Shown: piece by piece, positions 8,613 through 16,770 of the stretch
How positions within the stretch are numbered: position 1 is the first letter of the stretch
Layout: each line of letters starts with the position of its first letter
Assembly: GCA_938003885.1 (NCBI GenBank)
Contig: CALKWT010000275.1
Location: 1 to 32,988, forward strand
Reading direction: 5' to 3'
DNA: 32,988 nucleotides
Source: an uncultured Balneolaceae bacterium
GTDB taxonomy: Bacteria > Bacteroidota > Rhodothermia > Balneolales > Balneolaceae
Position numbers and translations under genes: made by a program
Notes under the pieces: model-generated
Told to the model about the DNA's origin: nothing
Seen by the model: only the letters and a program-made list of their open reading frames with translations
Database searches by the model: none

Positions 8613-9740
8613 ATGATTTTGAATAGAAACACGAAAAACGCAGGTTTTATCGGCCTGTTTGCAGGCCTCTTGTTTATGATCTCCTGTCAGAATAACGAGA
8701 TGCAGGTTGCAGAACAGACACCTGTCTATCCTACTGTGGAAGTGCAGCAGATGGATGTAACGGGTTATACAACCTATCCTGTAAGGGTGGAGGGTAAAGT
8801 AAACAGTGCGGTTCGTGCGAAGGTTTCCGGGTACATTACAGAAGTATTGGTCGATGAGGGCCAAAAGGTGAACAAGGGCCAGGTCCTTTTCCGCCTTGAA
8901 ACAGCCTCTCTCTCTGAGGATGCGGAAGCCGCTGCGGCCAATGTACAGGTTGCAGAGGTAGAAGTAAACAGATTGCAACCTCTTGTGGATCAGGGAATTA
9001 TCAGCAACGTACAGCTGGAGACCGCACGTGCCAGACTGGCACAGGCCCGGGCAACCTACAACAGTATCGCTGCAAATATCGATTATGCGGAAATCAAGAG
9101 CCCGGTAGATGGTTACGTTGGCGCGATTCCCCACCGCCAGGGAGCCCTTGTGAGCCCGGGCGATCCCACTCCCCTGACCACCGTTTCGGACATTGAAGAT
9201 GTCTATGTCTATTTCTCTATGAATGAGAGCGACTACCTCAATTTCGTGCTCAATACAGAGGGCGAGACACTCACCGACAAGATCGGGAACTTTCCGCCTG
9301 TCGAGCTGGAGATGGTCAACGGCGATCTGTACGATCTGCCGGGCGAAATTCAGACTGTAACCGGCCAGGTCAATACGCAGACCGGTACCGTCAGCTTCCG
9401 CGCATCCTTCCCCAATCCCAACCGAATCCTGGCCAATGGAAACAGCGGGAGAATCCGGATTCCGAAGATCTATGAAAATGCAGTCGTCGTTCCCGAGGTT
9501 AGTACCTTTGAACAGCAGGGGAGAGTCTATGTGTTTCGGGTGGACAGCGATTCGGTAGCCGTTCTTTCGGGTGTCGAAGTCCTGGACCGTATTAACGGCA
9601 TGGCCGTTCTCTCATCCGGTGTTCAGGCCGGTGATCAGATCGTGGCCCGCGGTGTTGGCCTTCTCCAGAACAATACGCAGATCCAGCCGGATCCCGTCAC
9701 TTTCGAGAGCCTGACATCCCTTAATGTTGTATTTAAATAA
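8613..9740 (+). CDS. RND efflux periplasmic adaptor (AcrA/MexA-type membrane fusion protein)
   Basis: A 375-residue adaptor. The signal peptide ends in LLFMISC (Cys25), so it is a lipoprotein anchored in the inner membrane. The lipoyl/barrel-sandwich half-motifs are VSGYITEVLVDEGQKVNKGQ and IKSPVDGYVGAIPHRQGALV. They flank a helical hairpin (about residues 105-155) that docks on the outer-membrane channel. The remaining beta-barrel and membrane-proximal domains are present, and the length is normal. It links the pump to the TolC-like channel. It is the first gene of a tight operon, with the pump starting 8 bp after its stop. Substrate range cannot be inferred. Confidence 0.95.
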   Translation: MILNRNTKNAGFIGLFAGLLFMISCQNNEMQVAEQTPVYPTVEVQQMDVTGYTTYPVRVEGKVNSAVRAKVSGYITEVLVDEGQKVNKGQVLFRLETASLSEDAEAAAANVQVAEVEVNRLQPLVDQGIISNVQLETARARLAQARATYNSIAANIDYAEIKSPVDGYVGAIPHRQGALVSPGDPTPLTTVSDIEDVYVYFSMNESDYLNFVLNTEGETLTDKIGNFPPVELEMVNGDLYDLPGEIQTVTGQVNTQTGTVSFRASFPNPNRILANGNSGRIRIPKIYENAVVVPEVSTFEQQGRVYVFRVDSDSVAVLSGVEVLDRINGMAVLSSGVQAGDQIVARGVGLLQNNTQIQPDPVTFESLTSLNVVFK

Positions 9741-9748
9741 GTTTCAAG

Positions 9749-12700
9749 ATGATAAAAAGATTTATTGACAGACCGGTACTATCTACGGTTGTTTCTATCA
9801 TAATTTTGATCTTGGGTATCCTTGGGCTGACGACACTCCCTGTCACCCAATATCCTGATATCGCGCCCCCCACAGTAAGGGTTTCTGCAAATTACCCGGG
9901 AGCCAACGCCGAAACGGTATTGGAGAGTGTAATTATACCGATGGAGGAGCAGATCAACGGGGTGGAGGGGATGACCTACATGACCTCGACCGCCAGCAAT
10001 AACGGAAGCGGAAGTATCCAGATATTTTTTGAGCAGGGAATCGATCCCGATATTGCAGCTGTGAACGTGCAGAACCGGGTGGCCCGTGCCACACCCCTGC
10101 TCCCCAGAGAGGTGACCCAGTCGGGGGTGTCTACACAGAAGCAGCAGACCAACTCCCTGATGTTCCTGACGGTTCTGTCGGAAAACGAGGATTACGATGC
10201 CACCTATATCCAGAACTATCTGAACATCAACGTCCTTCCTGAGCTTCAACGGATTGATGGCGTCGGAGAGGTAAGTGTGTTTGGGGCCAAAACATACGCC
10301 ATGCGGATCTGGCTGCAGCCCGAGAAACTTGCCGCCTACAATCTGATGCCCCTTGATGTTACCGCAGCGATCAATGAGCAGAGCCTGGAGGCCGCTGCAG
10401 GAGCCCTTGGGCAGAATAACGCCGAGGCTTTTGAGTATGTCATCAAGTATGGCGGACGTTACAACACCGAAGAAGAGTATGAAAACATCATCATCAAATC
10501 TCTCGGCGACGGTCAGTTTTTGCGGCTGAAAGATGTGGCGATTGTGGAGCTGGATGCACAAGGATACAGTGTGATCTCTTCTACCAACGGCCTGCCGGGT
10601 GTGAGTATGGCTGTCTATCAGACACCGGGTTCCAACGCTCGTCAGATTATTAATGATGTGCATGCACGCCTGGGTGAGATGGAGCAAGATTTCCCTGAAG
10701 GATTGTCCGTTCTGGTCAACTTCGACACCAATGAATTTCTGGATGCCTCGATCAACAAAGTTGTTGTTACCATTATCGAGGTATTTATACTCGTCTTTAT
10801 TGTGGTTTTTATCTTTTTGCAGGATTTCCGGTCGACGCTGATTCCGGTGATTGCCGTACCGGTATCGATTGTAGGGACCTTCTTCTTTCTCGGGTTGTTT
10901 GGATATTCCATCAACCTGCTGACTCTTTTTGCACTGGTTCTGGCGATCGGGATTGTGGTGGATGATGCCATTGTTGTGGTAGAGGCGATCCACGCTAAAC
11001 TCGAGGGAGGGGTTCAGAGTGCCCGGGAGGCGGCTCACAGAGCGATGGAAGAGATTACCGGCGCTATTATCTCCATTACCCTGGTGATGGGTGCGGTTTA
11101 TATACCGGTGACCTTCATTACAGGCCCGACCGGTGTTTTCTACAAACAGTTCGGCGTGACCCTGATCGTAGCGATTGCTATTTCGGCGGTCAACGCATTG
11201 ACCCTCAGTCCGGCGCTCTGTGCCCTCTTCCTGAAGCCTCATAACAAGGATGAGAGCGAGCAGAAGGGGATGATGCAGCGTTTCTATACGGCCTTCAATA
11301 CAGCCTTTAATGTAACGACCAAAAAGTATGTCAACTCCCTGACATTTCTCTACCGGCATAAATGGATAACGGCTGTTATCCTGCTGCTCTCCCTGGTGGG
11401 AATCTGGTGGGCGGCAGCCACTACGCCAACCGGTTTTGTGCCCAACGAAGATCGCGGTATGGTTTTCACCAATGTGGAACTTGCGCCCGGTGCTTCACTG
11501 GACCGGACCGTCGAGGTGACACAAGAATTAAGCCGGCGGGCACAGGAGATTCCCGGTGTGGCAGGGGCTTCCATGGTGAACGGATTTAGCATGATGTCGG
11601 GTGCAGGTAGTAACAACGCCCTTGGATTCATCCGGCTGGAGCACTGGGACGACAGGAAGGACCCCTCCCAGTCTGTAGAGGCGATTATCGGGCAGCTGTT
11701 TCAGCTGGCGGGTACCATCGCCGATGCCGAAATCATTTTCTTCGAACCGCCGAGTGTGCCCGGTTTCGGTGCGTCTGCAGGATTTGAGGTGAACGTGCTG
11801 GATCGTCTGGGCGGCAGCTTTAACGATCTGGATGAAGTGACCAGGAACTATCTGGTTGAGTTGATGGCCCGTCCTGAAATTCTTTATGCCCAGAGTTCGT
11901 TCCGAACGGATTATCCGCAATATGAAATCGAATTGGATATTGAGAAAGCTGCTGAAGCAGGTGTCTCGGTAGGCAGCATTTTCAGTACTCTGCAGGGGTA
12001 TATCGGAAGTATGTATGCTGCAGACTTCACCAGATTCGGTAAACAGTACCGGGTCTATGTGCAGTCTCTGCCGGAAGATCGTGCCAATGCGGAGAGCCTC
12101 AACTCACTTTTTGTGAAAAACAGCAGTGGTGAAATGGCGCCGATCACACAGTTCGTAACGCTTAAACGGGTCTACGGGCCACAGGCGGTGAACCGGTTTA
12201 ACCTCTTCAACTCCGCAGGAGTAAGCGGAGCTGCAGCCCCGGGGTACTCCTCCGGAGATGTGATTGCGGCTGTTCAGGAAGTGAGTGAAACGGCACTGCC
12301 CAGCAACTACACTGTAGGATTCTCCGGACTGACCCGTGAAGAGATCTCGGCAAGAGGCCAGACGCTCTATATTATCATGCTCAGTATTCTGTTTGTCTAT
12401 TTTCTGCTGGCTGCCCAGTATGAGAGCTACCTCTTGCCGCTCTCTGTTCTCTTCTCCCTGCCAGTCGGGGTGATGGGGGCTTACGTCACCACCAGGCTCG
12501 CCGGGCTGGAAGCGAACATCTACTTTCAGATTGCCCTGATCATGCTGCTCGGCCTGTTGGCAAAGAACGCCATTCTGATCGTGGAATTTGCTGTTCAGAG
12601 GCGAAAGGCGGGCCTTTCCATTGCACAGGCGGCGTTTGACGGAGCCAAAGTGAGATTGCGGCCTATCCTGATGACCTCCTTAGCCTTTATTATCGGCCTG

Positions 12701-12889
12701 CTTCCGCTTGTTTTCGCAACCGGAACAGGGGCGGCCGGAAACCGCTCCATTGGAACAGGTGCTGTAGGTGGCCTGCTGGTGGGTACGGTCATCGGTATAT
12801 TCGTTATCCCGATTCTGTTCATTCTGTTTCAGTGGATACAGGAGAAGATCATGGGCGCCCCCGAATCAGTTAACCGGGACATCAGTTAA
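9749..12889 (+). CDS. RND multidrug efflux transporter (AcrB/MexB-like, HAE1 family)
   Basis: A 1046-residue inner-membrane proton/drug antiporter, normal length for the hydrophobe/amphiphile efflux-1 family. The N-terminal helix begins FIDRPVLSTVVSIIILILG, followed by the typical PVTQYPDIAPPTV. Proton-relay residues are Asp405 and Asp406 in GIVVDDAIVVVEA and Lys939 in GLLAKNAILIVEFA, matching Asp407, Asp408 and Lys940 of E. coli AcrB. The porter domains include the trimer-contact region GASLDRT and EPPSVPGFG. It works as a trimer with the adaptor (8 bp upstream) and the outer-membrane factor (18 bp downstream), so a complete tripartite pump is encoded. Likely substrates are amphiphilic toxicants such as dyes, detergents, bile-like compounds or antibiotics, an inference from the family. 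Confidence 0.97.
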   Translation: MIKRFIDRPVLSTVVSIIILILGILGLTTLPVTQYPDIAPPTVRVSANYPGANAETVLESVIIPMEEQINGVEGMTYMTSTASNNGSGSIQIFFEQGIDPDIAAVNVQNRVARATPLLPREVTQSGVSTQKQQTNSLMFLTVLSENEDYDATYIQNYLNINVLPELQRIDGVGEVSVFGAKTYAMRIWLQPEKLAAYNLMPLDVTAAINEQSLEAAAGALGQNNAEAFEYVIKYGGRYNTEEEYENIIIKSLGDGQFLRLKDVAIVELDAQGYSVISSTNGLPGVSMAVYQTPGSNARQIINDVHARLGEMEQDFPEGLSVLVNFDTNEFLDASINKVVVTIIEVFILVFIVVFIFLQDFRSTLIPVIAVPVSIVGTFFFLGLFGYSINLLTLFALVLAIGIVVDDAIVVVEAIHAKLEGGVQSAREAAHRAMEEITGAIISITLVMGAVYIPVTFITGPTGVFYKQFGVTLIVAIAISAVNALTLSPALCALFLKPHNKDESEQKGMMQRFYTAFNTAFNVTTKKYVNSLTFLYRHKWITAVILLLSLVGIWWAAATTPTGFVPNEDRGMVFTNVELAPGASLDRTVEVTQELSRRAQEIPGVAGASMVNGFSMMSGAGSNNALGFIRLEHWDDRKDPSQSVEAIIGQLFQLAGTIADAEIIFFEPPSVPGFGASAGFEVNVLDRLGGSFNDLDEVTRNYLVELMARPEILYAQSSFRTDYPQYEIELDIEKAAEAGVSVGSIFSTLQGYIGSMYAADFTRFGKQYRVYVQSLPEDRANAESLNSLFVKNSSGEMAPITQFVTLKRVYGPQAVNRFNLFNSAGVSGAAAPGYSSGDVIAAVQEVSETALPSNYTVGFSGLTREEISARGQTLYIIMLSILFVYFLLAAQYESYLLPLSVLFSLPVGVMGAYVTTRLAGLEANIYFQIALIMLLGLLAKNAILIVEFAVQRRKAGLSIAQAAFDGAKVRLRPILMTSLAFIIGLLPLVFATGTGAAGNRSIGTGAVGGLLVGTVIGIFVIPILFILFQWIQEKIMGAPESVNRDIS

Positions 12890-12907
12890 TCATTTTCATT
12901 AGGTATC

Positions 12908-14305
12908 ATGAATAAGTTTAAACTCATTAAATTGGCCTTACTGCCGGTCGTGCTTTTTGCTCTGCAATCGTGCTTTACCGCAGAACAGTATGTAAGGCCG
13001 GATGTATTGGATGAACGTTTTTACAGAACGGATCAGCTTCCTCAGGATAGTTTGACGGTAGCCGAAATATCGTGGCAGGAGCTATTTGAAGATCCTTACC
13101 TGGCCGGATATATTGAACGCGGCCTGGCCAACAACATAGATATTCGGATCGCCCTGGAACAGATCGAAGCGGCCCGGGCTTACTACAGGCAGGGTAAGGC
13201 GGGGTACTACCCATCTCTCAATGCGGGAGCTCAGGCAGCTGCCCAGCAGTCGTCTGAGAATGGTGCTCAAGGGGGGGTGAATGCAACTCAGTACGATCTG
13301 AGCGCTACTCTCTCATGGGAGGCGGACATATGGGGTAAAATAGGAAGCCAGAAAAGAGCTTTTGAGGCCTCCTATCTCCAGACAGCTGCAGCTCACAAAG
13401 CTGTAAAAACGGAGCTGATTGCCAATATTGCAACCATCTATTATCAGCTGCTGGCTTTGGATGAGCAGTTGAGGGTCACAGAAGAGTCGATTGAAAACCG
13501 GGAGAACAGCCTCAGGACTACGCGTGCCCTGAAGGAGGCAGGCCACGGTTTTGTAACGGAGGTCGCCGTCCGCCAGACAGAAGCTCAGGTCTACTCTGCA
13601 CGGGCTCTTCGGGTCGATCTGCTAACCAATATTAAACTGCTGGAGAATACGCTTTCGCTTCTTCTGGGTGAAACCCCCCATGAGATTGAAAGAAGTCGTC
13701 TGGATCAACAGGAGATCGCCGCTGAGCTGAAGACAGGGTACCCTGTTCAATTACTGAGGAACCGTCCCGATGTAATTGCAGCAGAGTATAATCTGATCCG
13801 GGCATTTGAACTCACAAATGTAGCACGAAGTCAACTCTATCCTTCACTTGTGATCTCCGGTTCGGCCGGGTTTCAAAGCCTGGAGCTGGACAATCTCTTC
13901 AGTGTGAACTCACTATTTTCAAATGTGATTGGATCGCTGACGCAACCCATTTTTAACGGCCGGCAGCTACGAACGCAGCACGAAGTGGCGCAGTCTCAGC
14001 AGGAACAAGCTTTTCTGAATTTCAGAAGAGCGATACTGATCGCAGGCAAGGAAGTGTCCGACGCTCTTTATTCTCATCAGGCTGCGGAGGAGAAAATTGA
14101 TATTCAGCTAAAACAATATGAAGCGTATCAGGCAGCAACGGAACTGTCGGAAGAGCTGATGGCCAACGGCCTGATCAACTATCTGGAACTTCTTACTGCA
14201 CGGGAAAATGCCCTGAGCGCACAGCTGGGTCTGATTAATGCTGAGTTTGAGAAGCTGAGTACAACGGTGGAGCTCTACCGGGCCCTGGGTGGCGGTTGGG
14301 AGTGA
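12908..14305 (+). CDS. Outer-membrane efflux channel lipoprotein (OprM/NodT-type, TolC family)
   Basis: A 465-residue outer-membrane factor. The signal peptide ends in ALQSC (Cys22), typical of NodT/OprM lipoproteins. Two internally similar halves of outer-membrane efflux repeats are visible. Family blocks: SWQELFEDPYLAGYIERGLANNIDIRIALEQIE in segments, LLRNRPDVIAAEYNL, and SLTQPIFNGRQLRTQHEVA. The C-terminal LELLTARENALSAQL is the usual end of the alpha-barrel. It forms the trimeric exit duct of the RND pump encoded immediately upstream. No terminator with a T-run is seen after it; a GGGGA/TCCCC inverted repeat (14311-14326) begins 5 bp after the stop. Confidence 0.95.
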   Translation: MNKFKLIKLALLPVVLFALQSCFTAEQYVRPDVLDERFYRTDQLPQDSLTVAEISWQELFEDPYLAGYIERGLANNIDIRIALEQIEAARAYYRQGKAGYYPSLNAGAQAAAQQSSENGAQGGVNATQYDLSATLSWEADIWGKIGSQKRAFEASYLQTAAAHKAVKTELIANIATIYYQLLALDEQLRVTEESIENRENSLRTTRALKEAGHGFVTEVAVRQTEAQVYSARALRVDLLTNIKLLENTLSLLLGETPHEIERSRLDQQEIAAELKTGYPVQLLRNRPDVIAAEYNLIRAFELTNVARSQLYPSLVISGSAGFQSLELDNLFSVNSLFSNVIGSLTQPIFNGRQLRTQHEVAQSQQEQAFLNFRRAILIAGKEVSDALYSHQAAEEKIDIQLKQYEAYQAATELSEELMANGLINYLELLTARENALSAQLGLINAEFEKLSTTVELYRALGGGWE

Positions 14306-14592
14306 CAGGCGGGGAGTACCATCCCCCTTACGATCGGAATGGTTTCAGAAGAAGATGGATCCAAACCAGGCAAGAAGCGTGATTGCTGCGCTCTTTTGTC
14401 ACCAGATCAGTGGAGCAGGGGTGTTTCACAGGAACGAAGGCCGCGGGCAGAGAACCGGGCAGCGGTAGAGATGACTCTGTGAGGGGCTGCCCGCTATCAT
14501 TGCACAACCTTAAGACCTTCATTGAACTGTCAAAGCAAGAGAATCCGGGCTGCCGTCGGGCCATTCAATGGATGGCTGTATGGGCCGGAAGC
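14306..14592. other. Convergent intergenic region between efflux operon and UspA gene
   Basis: No gene is supported here. It holds a short GGGGA/TCCCC inverted repeat (14311-14326) and a 7-bp GGGCAGC/GCTGCCC inverted repeat with a loop of about 20 nt (roughly 14457-14492). Neither has a T-run, so neither is a clear terminator. Short open frames on both strands have no recognisable protein character. Confidence 0.4.
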
Positions 14593-15414
14593 CTAAAGCG
14601 GTATAGAGAGCAGAGGCACCGAGCTCTTCGAAGCCATCATACGGGTCTTGCTACGCTGGATCAGAGAGTTCCAGAAGCCGTACCGATAGGGGACCATGAT
14701 GAGCAGATCGGCCCCTGATACCTGAAGTTCATTTTTAATCGCCTTGATCACCTCTTCCGAATCGACATCCTTGAAATAGTAGGAGGTTCCCTTCAGGCCA
14801 TCCCCAATCTCTTTGGCAGAGGATCGAACCTGACTTTCTTCAATTTCGCTGACCTTTTCACGAACATGGAAAAGGATGACTTCGGCGTTAAATAAAAGAG
14901 AGAGATTCCGGATCTGATCCAGGACTTTCTGATGAACGCCGCGAGTGACTTCACAGGCGAAGAGAATTTTTTTAATTCCATCATACTTCACATCTGCAGG
15001 CACAGCCAGAACCGGAAATTTCAGCTGCATGATTGCTGCGGTGGTTGTATTGCCAAAGATATCCTGAGCGAGCGAGCTGGCAGCCATTCCCATCACTACC
15101 AGGTCTGCCTCGTGCTTGGCAATGAGGTTTTTCAGCTCCTTGCTAACATCCAGCAGCAGGCCCGACTCATACCCCGTCTCTATGGAGTAGTCCTCCGATA
15201 GTTTTCGGGCTCTCTCCTGCAAAAACTGATTGTTCTGCTCCATGATCTCTGCAATATTACTAGCAGGAAGAAGAGAATTCGCAAGATGTACGGGTACATC
15301 AAATGAGTTAAAGAGGATAACTTTGGCTCCGAGTACGGCTGCAGCGGCCCCCGCATATTCGGTGGCATTTTCAGCTTCTCTGGAAAAATCAGTGGCAACA
15401 ATCAGAGTTTTCAT
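14593..15414 (-). CDS. Universal stress protein, tandem UspA domains
   Basis: A 273-residue cytoplasmic protein with two universal-stress-protein folds in tandem. The first starts MKTLIVATDFSREAENATEYA and has the nucleotide-loop region VVMGMAASSLAQDIFGNTT (about residues 107-125). The second starts KKILFACEVTRGVHQKVLDQI and ends SSVPLLSIPL. The loop in domain 1 lacks the second Gly of the strict G-x2-G-x9-G-[ST] ATP-binding pattern, and domain 2 lacks the pattern altogether, so ATP binding is uncertain in both halves. Family role: stress resistance during starvation, oxidation or respiratory inhibition. It stands alone, convergent with the efflux operon. A -7-like box TAGATTTG precedes it on the minus strand. 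Confidence 0.92.
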   Translation of the reverse strand: MKTLIVATDFSREAENATEYAGAAAAVLGAKVILFNSFDVPVHLANSLLPASNIAEIMEQNNQFLQERARKLSEDYSIETGYESGLLLDVSKELKNLIAKHEADLVVMGMAASSLAQDIFGNTTTAAIMQLKFPVLAVPADVKYDGIKKILFACEVTRGVHQKVLDQIRNLSLLFNAEVILFHVREKVSEIEESQVRSSAKEIGDGLKGTSYYFKDVDSEEVIKAIKNELQVSGADLLIMVPYRYGFWNSLIQRSKTRMMASKSSVPLLSIPL

Positions 15415-15467
15415 GGAGTAGACATTTTGTTAACAGCCATCTTGCAGGCTTCAGATTTTTTCCGGTA

Positions 15468-15493
15468 CAAATCTATATGCAGCTCCCTGCTGC
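15468..15493 (-). promoter_or_regulatory. Candidate promoter and inverted repeat upstream of the UspA gene
   Basis: On the minus strand TAGATTTG (plus-strand 15475 down to 15468) matches the TAnnTTTG box exactly and would start transcription about 45-50 nt before the UspA ATG. No good TTTG lies at the -33 distance. Instead an inverted repeat GCAGC-TCCCT-GCTGC (15479-15493) occupies the spacer, where a regulator could bind. Confidence 0.4.
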
Positions 15494-15613
15494 CCTGTAT
15501 AATACTATTTATTTGTAAGGGTTTTATAAAGAGAGAGCCTGAATTTTATCCTGTTTCAAGGAGAAAAGGTGGTGCGTCAGGGTGTATGTGATCTTATCAG
15601 GGAACCGGCCCGA

Positions 15614-16465
15614 TCAGCGGCGAAACAGATTCTTCAATACGAACGAGACATTTTCCCGCCGCTCCATCAGCCGGCGCCTGTAATAGGGGAACCACATCGT
15701 GCCATAAGGTACATAAATCCGGGTGTTGTATCCGTTCTGTGACAACTCTTCCATGGTTTCTTGTCTGATTCCGTAGAGCATCTGAAATTCAAACCGCTCT
15801 TTCGGTATCTTATGACGCGCCGCATACTCCTGGATTCCGAAGATCAGTTCGTCATCATGCGTGGCAAAGCGGGGATAGGGCGTTTTGGCAAGCAGAACTT
15901 CAGCATATCTCATAAAGGCCTCCTGAATATCGGGCATCTTCTGCAGTGCAATATCAGCCGGTTCCTTATACGCTCCTTTACAGAGGCGGACATCTGCTCC
16001 CAGTTCGGCAAGCTCCTGAATATCATCCGCTGTCCGGTGGAGGTATGCCTGAATGACAATTCCCACGGCCTCGCCGTACTTCTGAAACACATCCTTGAAA
16101 ATGCGTATGGTCTGATCTGTGTAAGCAGACCCTTCCATATCTATCCTCACAAAGGAATCTGAACTTTTGGCCTCCTCCAGGATGGAGCAGAGATTGTCGA
16201 CACAGTACGACTCCTCGATATCGAGTCCGATCATGGTGAGCTTTATCGAGATGGTGCTTTTTAGCCCCGCTTCCCTGATCTGTTGCAACAACTGAATATA
16301 GGTGCGGGTTGTTTGGTCTGCCGTTGCCCTGTCACTCACATTTTCACCAAGCAGATCCAGAGTAACGCGAATCCCTTTCTTGTTAATCTCTTCTATCTTC
16401 GGGATGGTTTCGACAAATGTCTCTGCAGCTACAAATCGCTTGGCCAGGAAGAAAGGTAGTCTCAT
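15614..16465 (-). CDS. Monofunctional proline dehydrogenase
   Basis: A 283-residue FAD enzyme oxidising L-proline to pyrroline-5-carboxylate, the first step of proline catabolism. The family's TIM-barrel strands are visible: GIRVTLDLLGENVSD, STISIKLTMIGLD, SFVRIDMEGSAYTD, VGIVIQAYLHRT, DVRLCKGAYKEP, RFATHDDELI and FEFQMLYGIRQE. The C-terminal YYRRRLMERRENV contains the two Arg residues that grip the proline carboxylate. The length fits the stand-alone bacterial form, without the P5C dehydrogenase half of PutA. No P5C dehydrogenase gene is adjacent. The N-terminus is compact, starting MRLPFFLAKRFVAAET. A hairpin followed by a T-run lies in its leader, 52 bp upstream of the ATG. Confidence 0.93.
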   Translation of the reverse strand: MRLPFFLAKRFVAAETFVETIPKIEEINKKGIRVTLDLLGENVSDRATADQTTRTYIQLLQQIREAGLKSTISIKLTMIGLDIEESYCVDNLCSILEEAKSSDSFVRIDMEGSAYTDQTIRIFKDVFQKYGEAVGIVIQAYLHRTADDIQELAELGADVRLCKGAYKEPADIALQKMPDIQEAFMRYAEVLLAKTPYPRFATHDDELIFGIQEYAARHKIPKERFEFQMLYGIRQETMEELSQNGYNTRIYVPYGTMWFPYYRRRLMERRENVSFVLKNLFRR

Positions 16466-16770
16466 AAATTTCTCGGACGGTGATGAATATTAGATTCTGA
16501 TATTTGAATAATAGATAAAAAATGTCCACTATCTACAGGAAGATAGCAAGGACAGAAGATATATTGTACAGGAATCTTTCTGCCCCGGGAACAGCTTCGA
16601 CCGATTCGCCCCGCGCCTCTTTTCTCTCTGCACCATCTGGAAATGGCCGTAAAATCAAAGAGCATACAACGCATCACCCTTCCAGGTCTAAAGACTTAGA
16701 AATCTGAAACCCTCTCTTCTGAATGGCGTATGCGAAATATCAATCAACTTGAAAAACCCGGTACAATCTT
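16466..16770. other. Divergent intergenic region: leader of proline dehydrogenase and upstream region of the DUF4097-like gene
   Basis: No gene is supported in these 305 bp. The part nearest the proline dehydrogenase start holds the minus-strand terminator-like hairpin (16517-16554). On the minus strand a TACAAT box (about 16570-16575) lies upstream of the hairpin with a weak TTCCCG 17 bp further away. This is sigma70-like rather than the Bacteroidota type and is only a suggestion. No clear promoter was seen for the rightward gene. Confidence 0.45.
16517..16554 (-). terminator. Terminator-like hairpin in the proline dehydrogenase leader (possible attenuator)
   Basis: Read on the minus strand, TGTCC-TTG-CTATCT-TCCTGT-AGATAG-T-GGACA forms an 11-bp stem with a small internal loop and a 6-nt terminal loop. 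It is followed directly by six T (plus-strand A-run 16517-16522). It faces the proline dehydrogenase gene and ends 52 bp before it. No minus-strand gene lies upstream within the window that needs a terminator, so an attenuator in the leader is the simplest reading. Confidence 0.55.

Noticed and set aside
9779..11359. 526-codon minus-strand frame inside the RND pump gene
   Set aside because: It is the antisense shadow of the well conserved pump; its content is rich in His, Gln and Arg without domain character.
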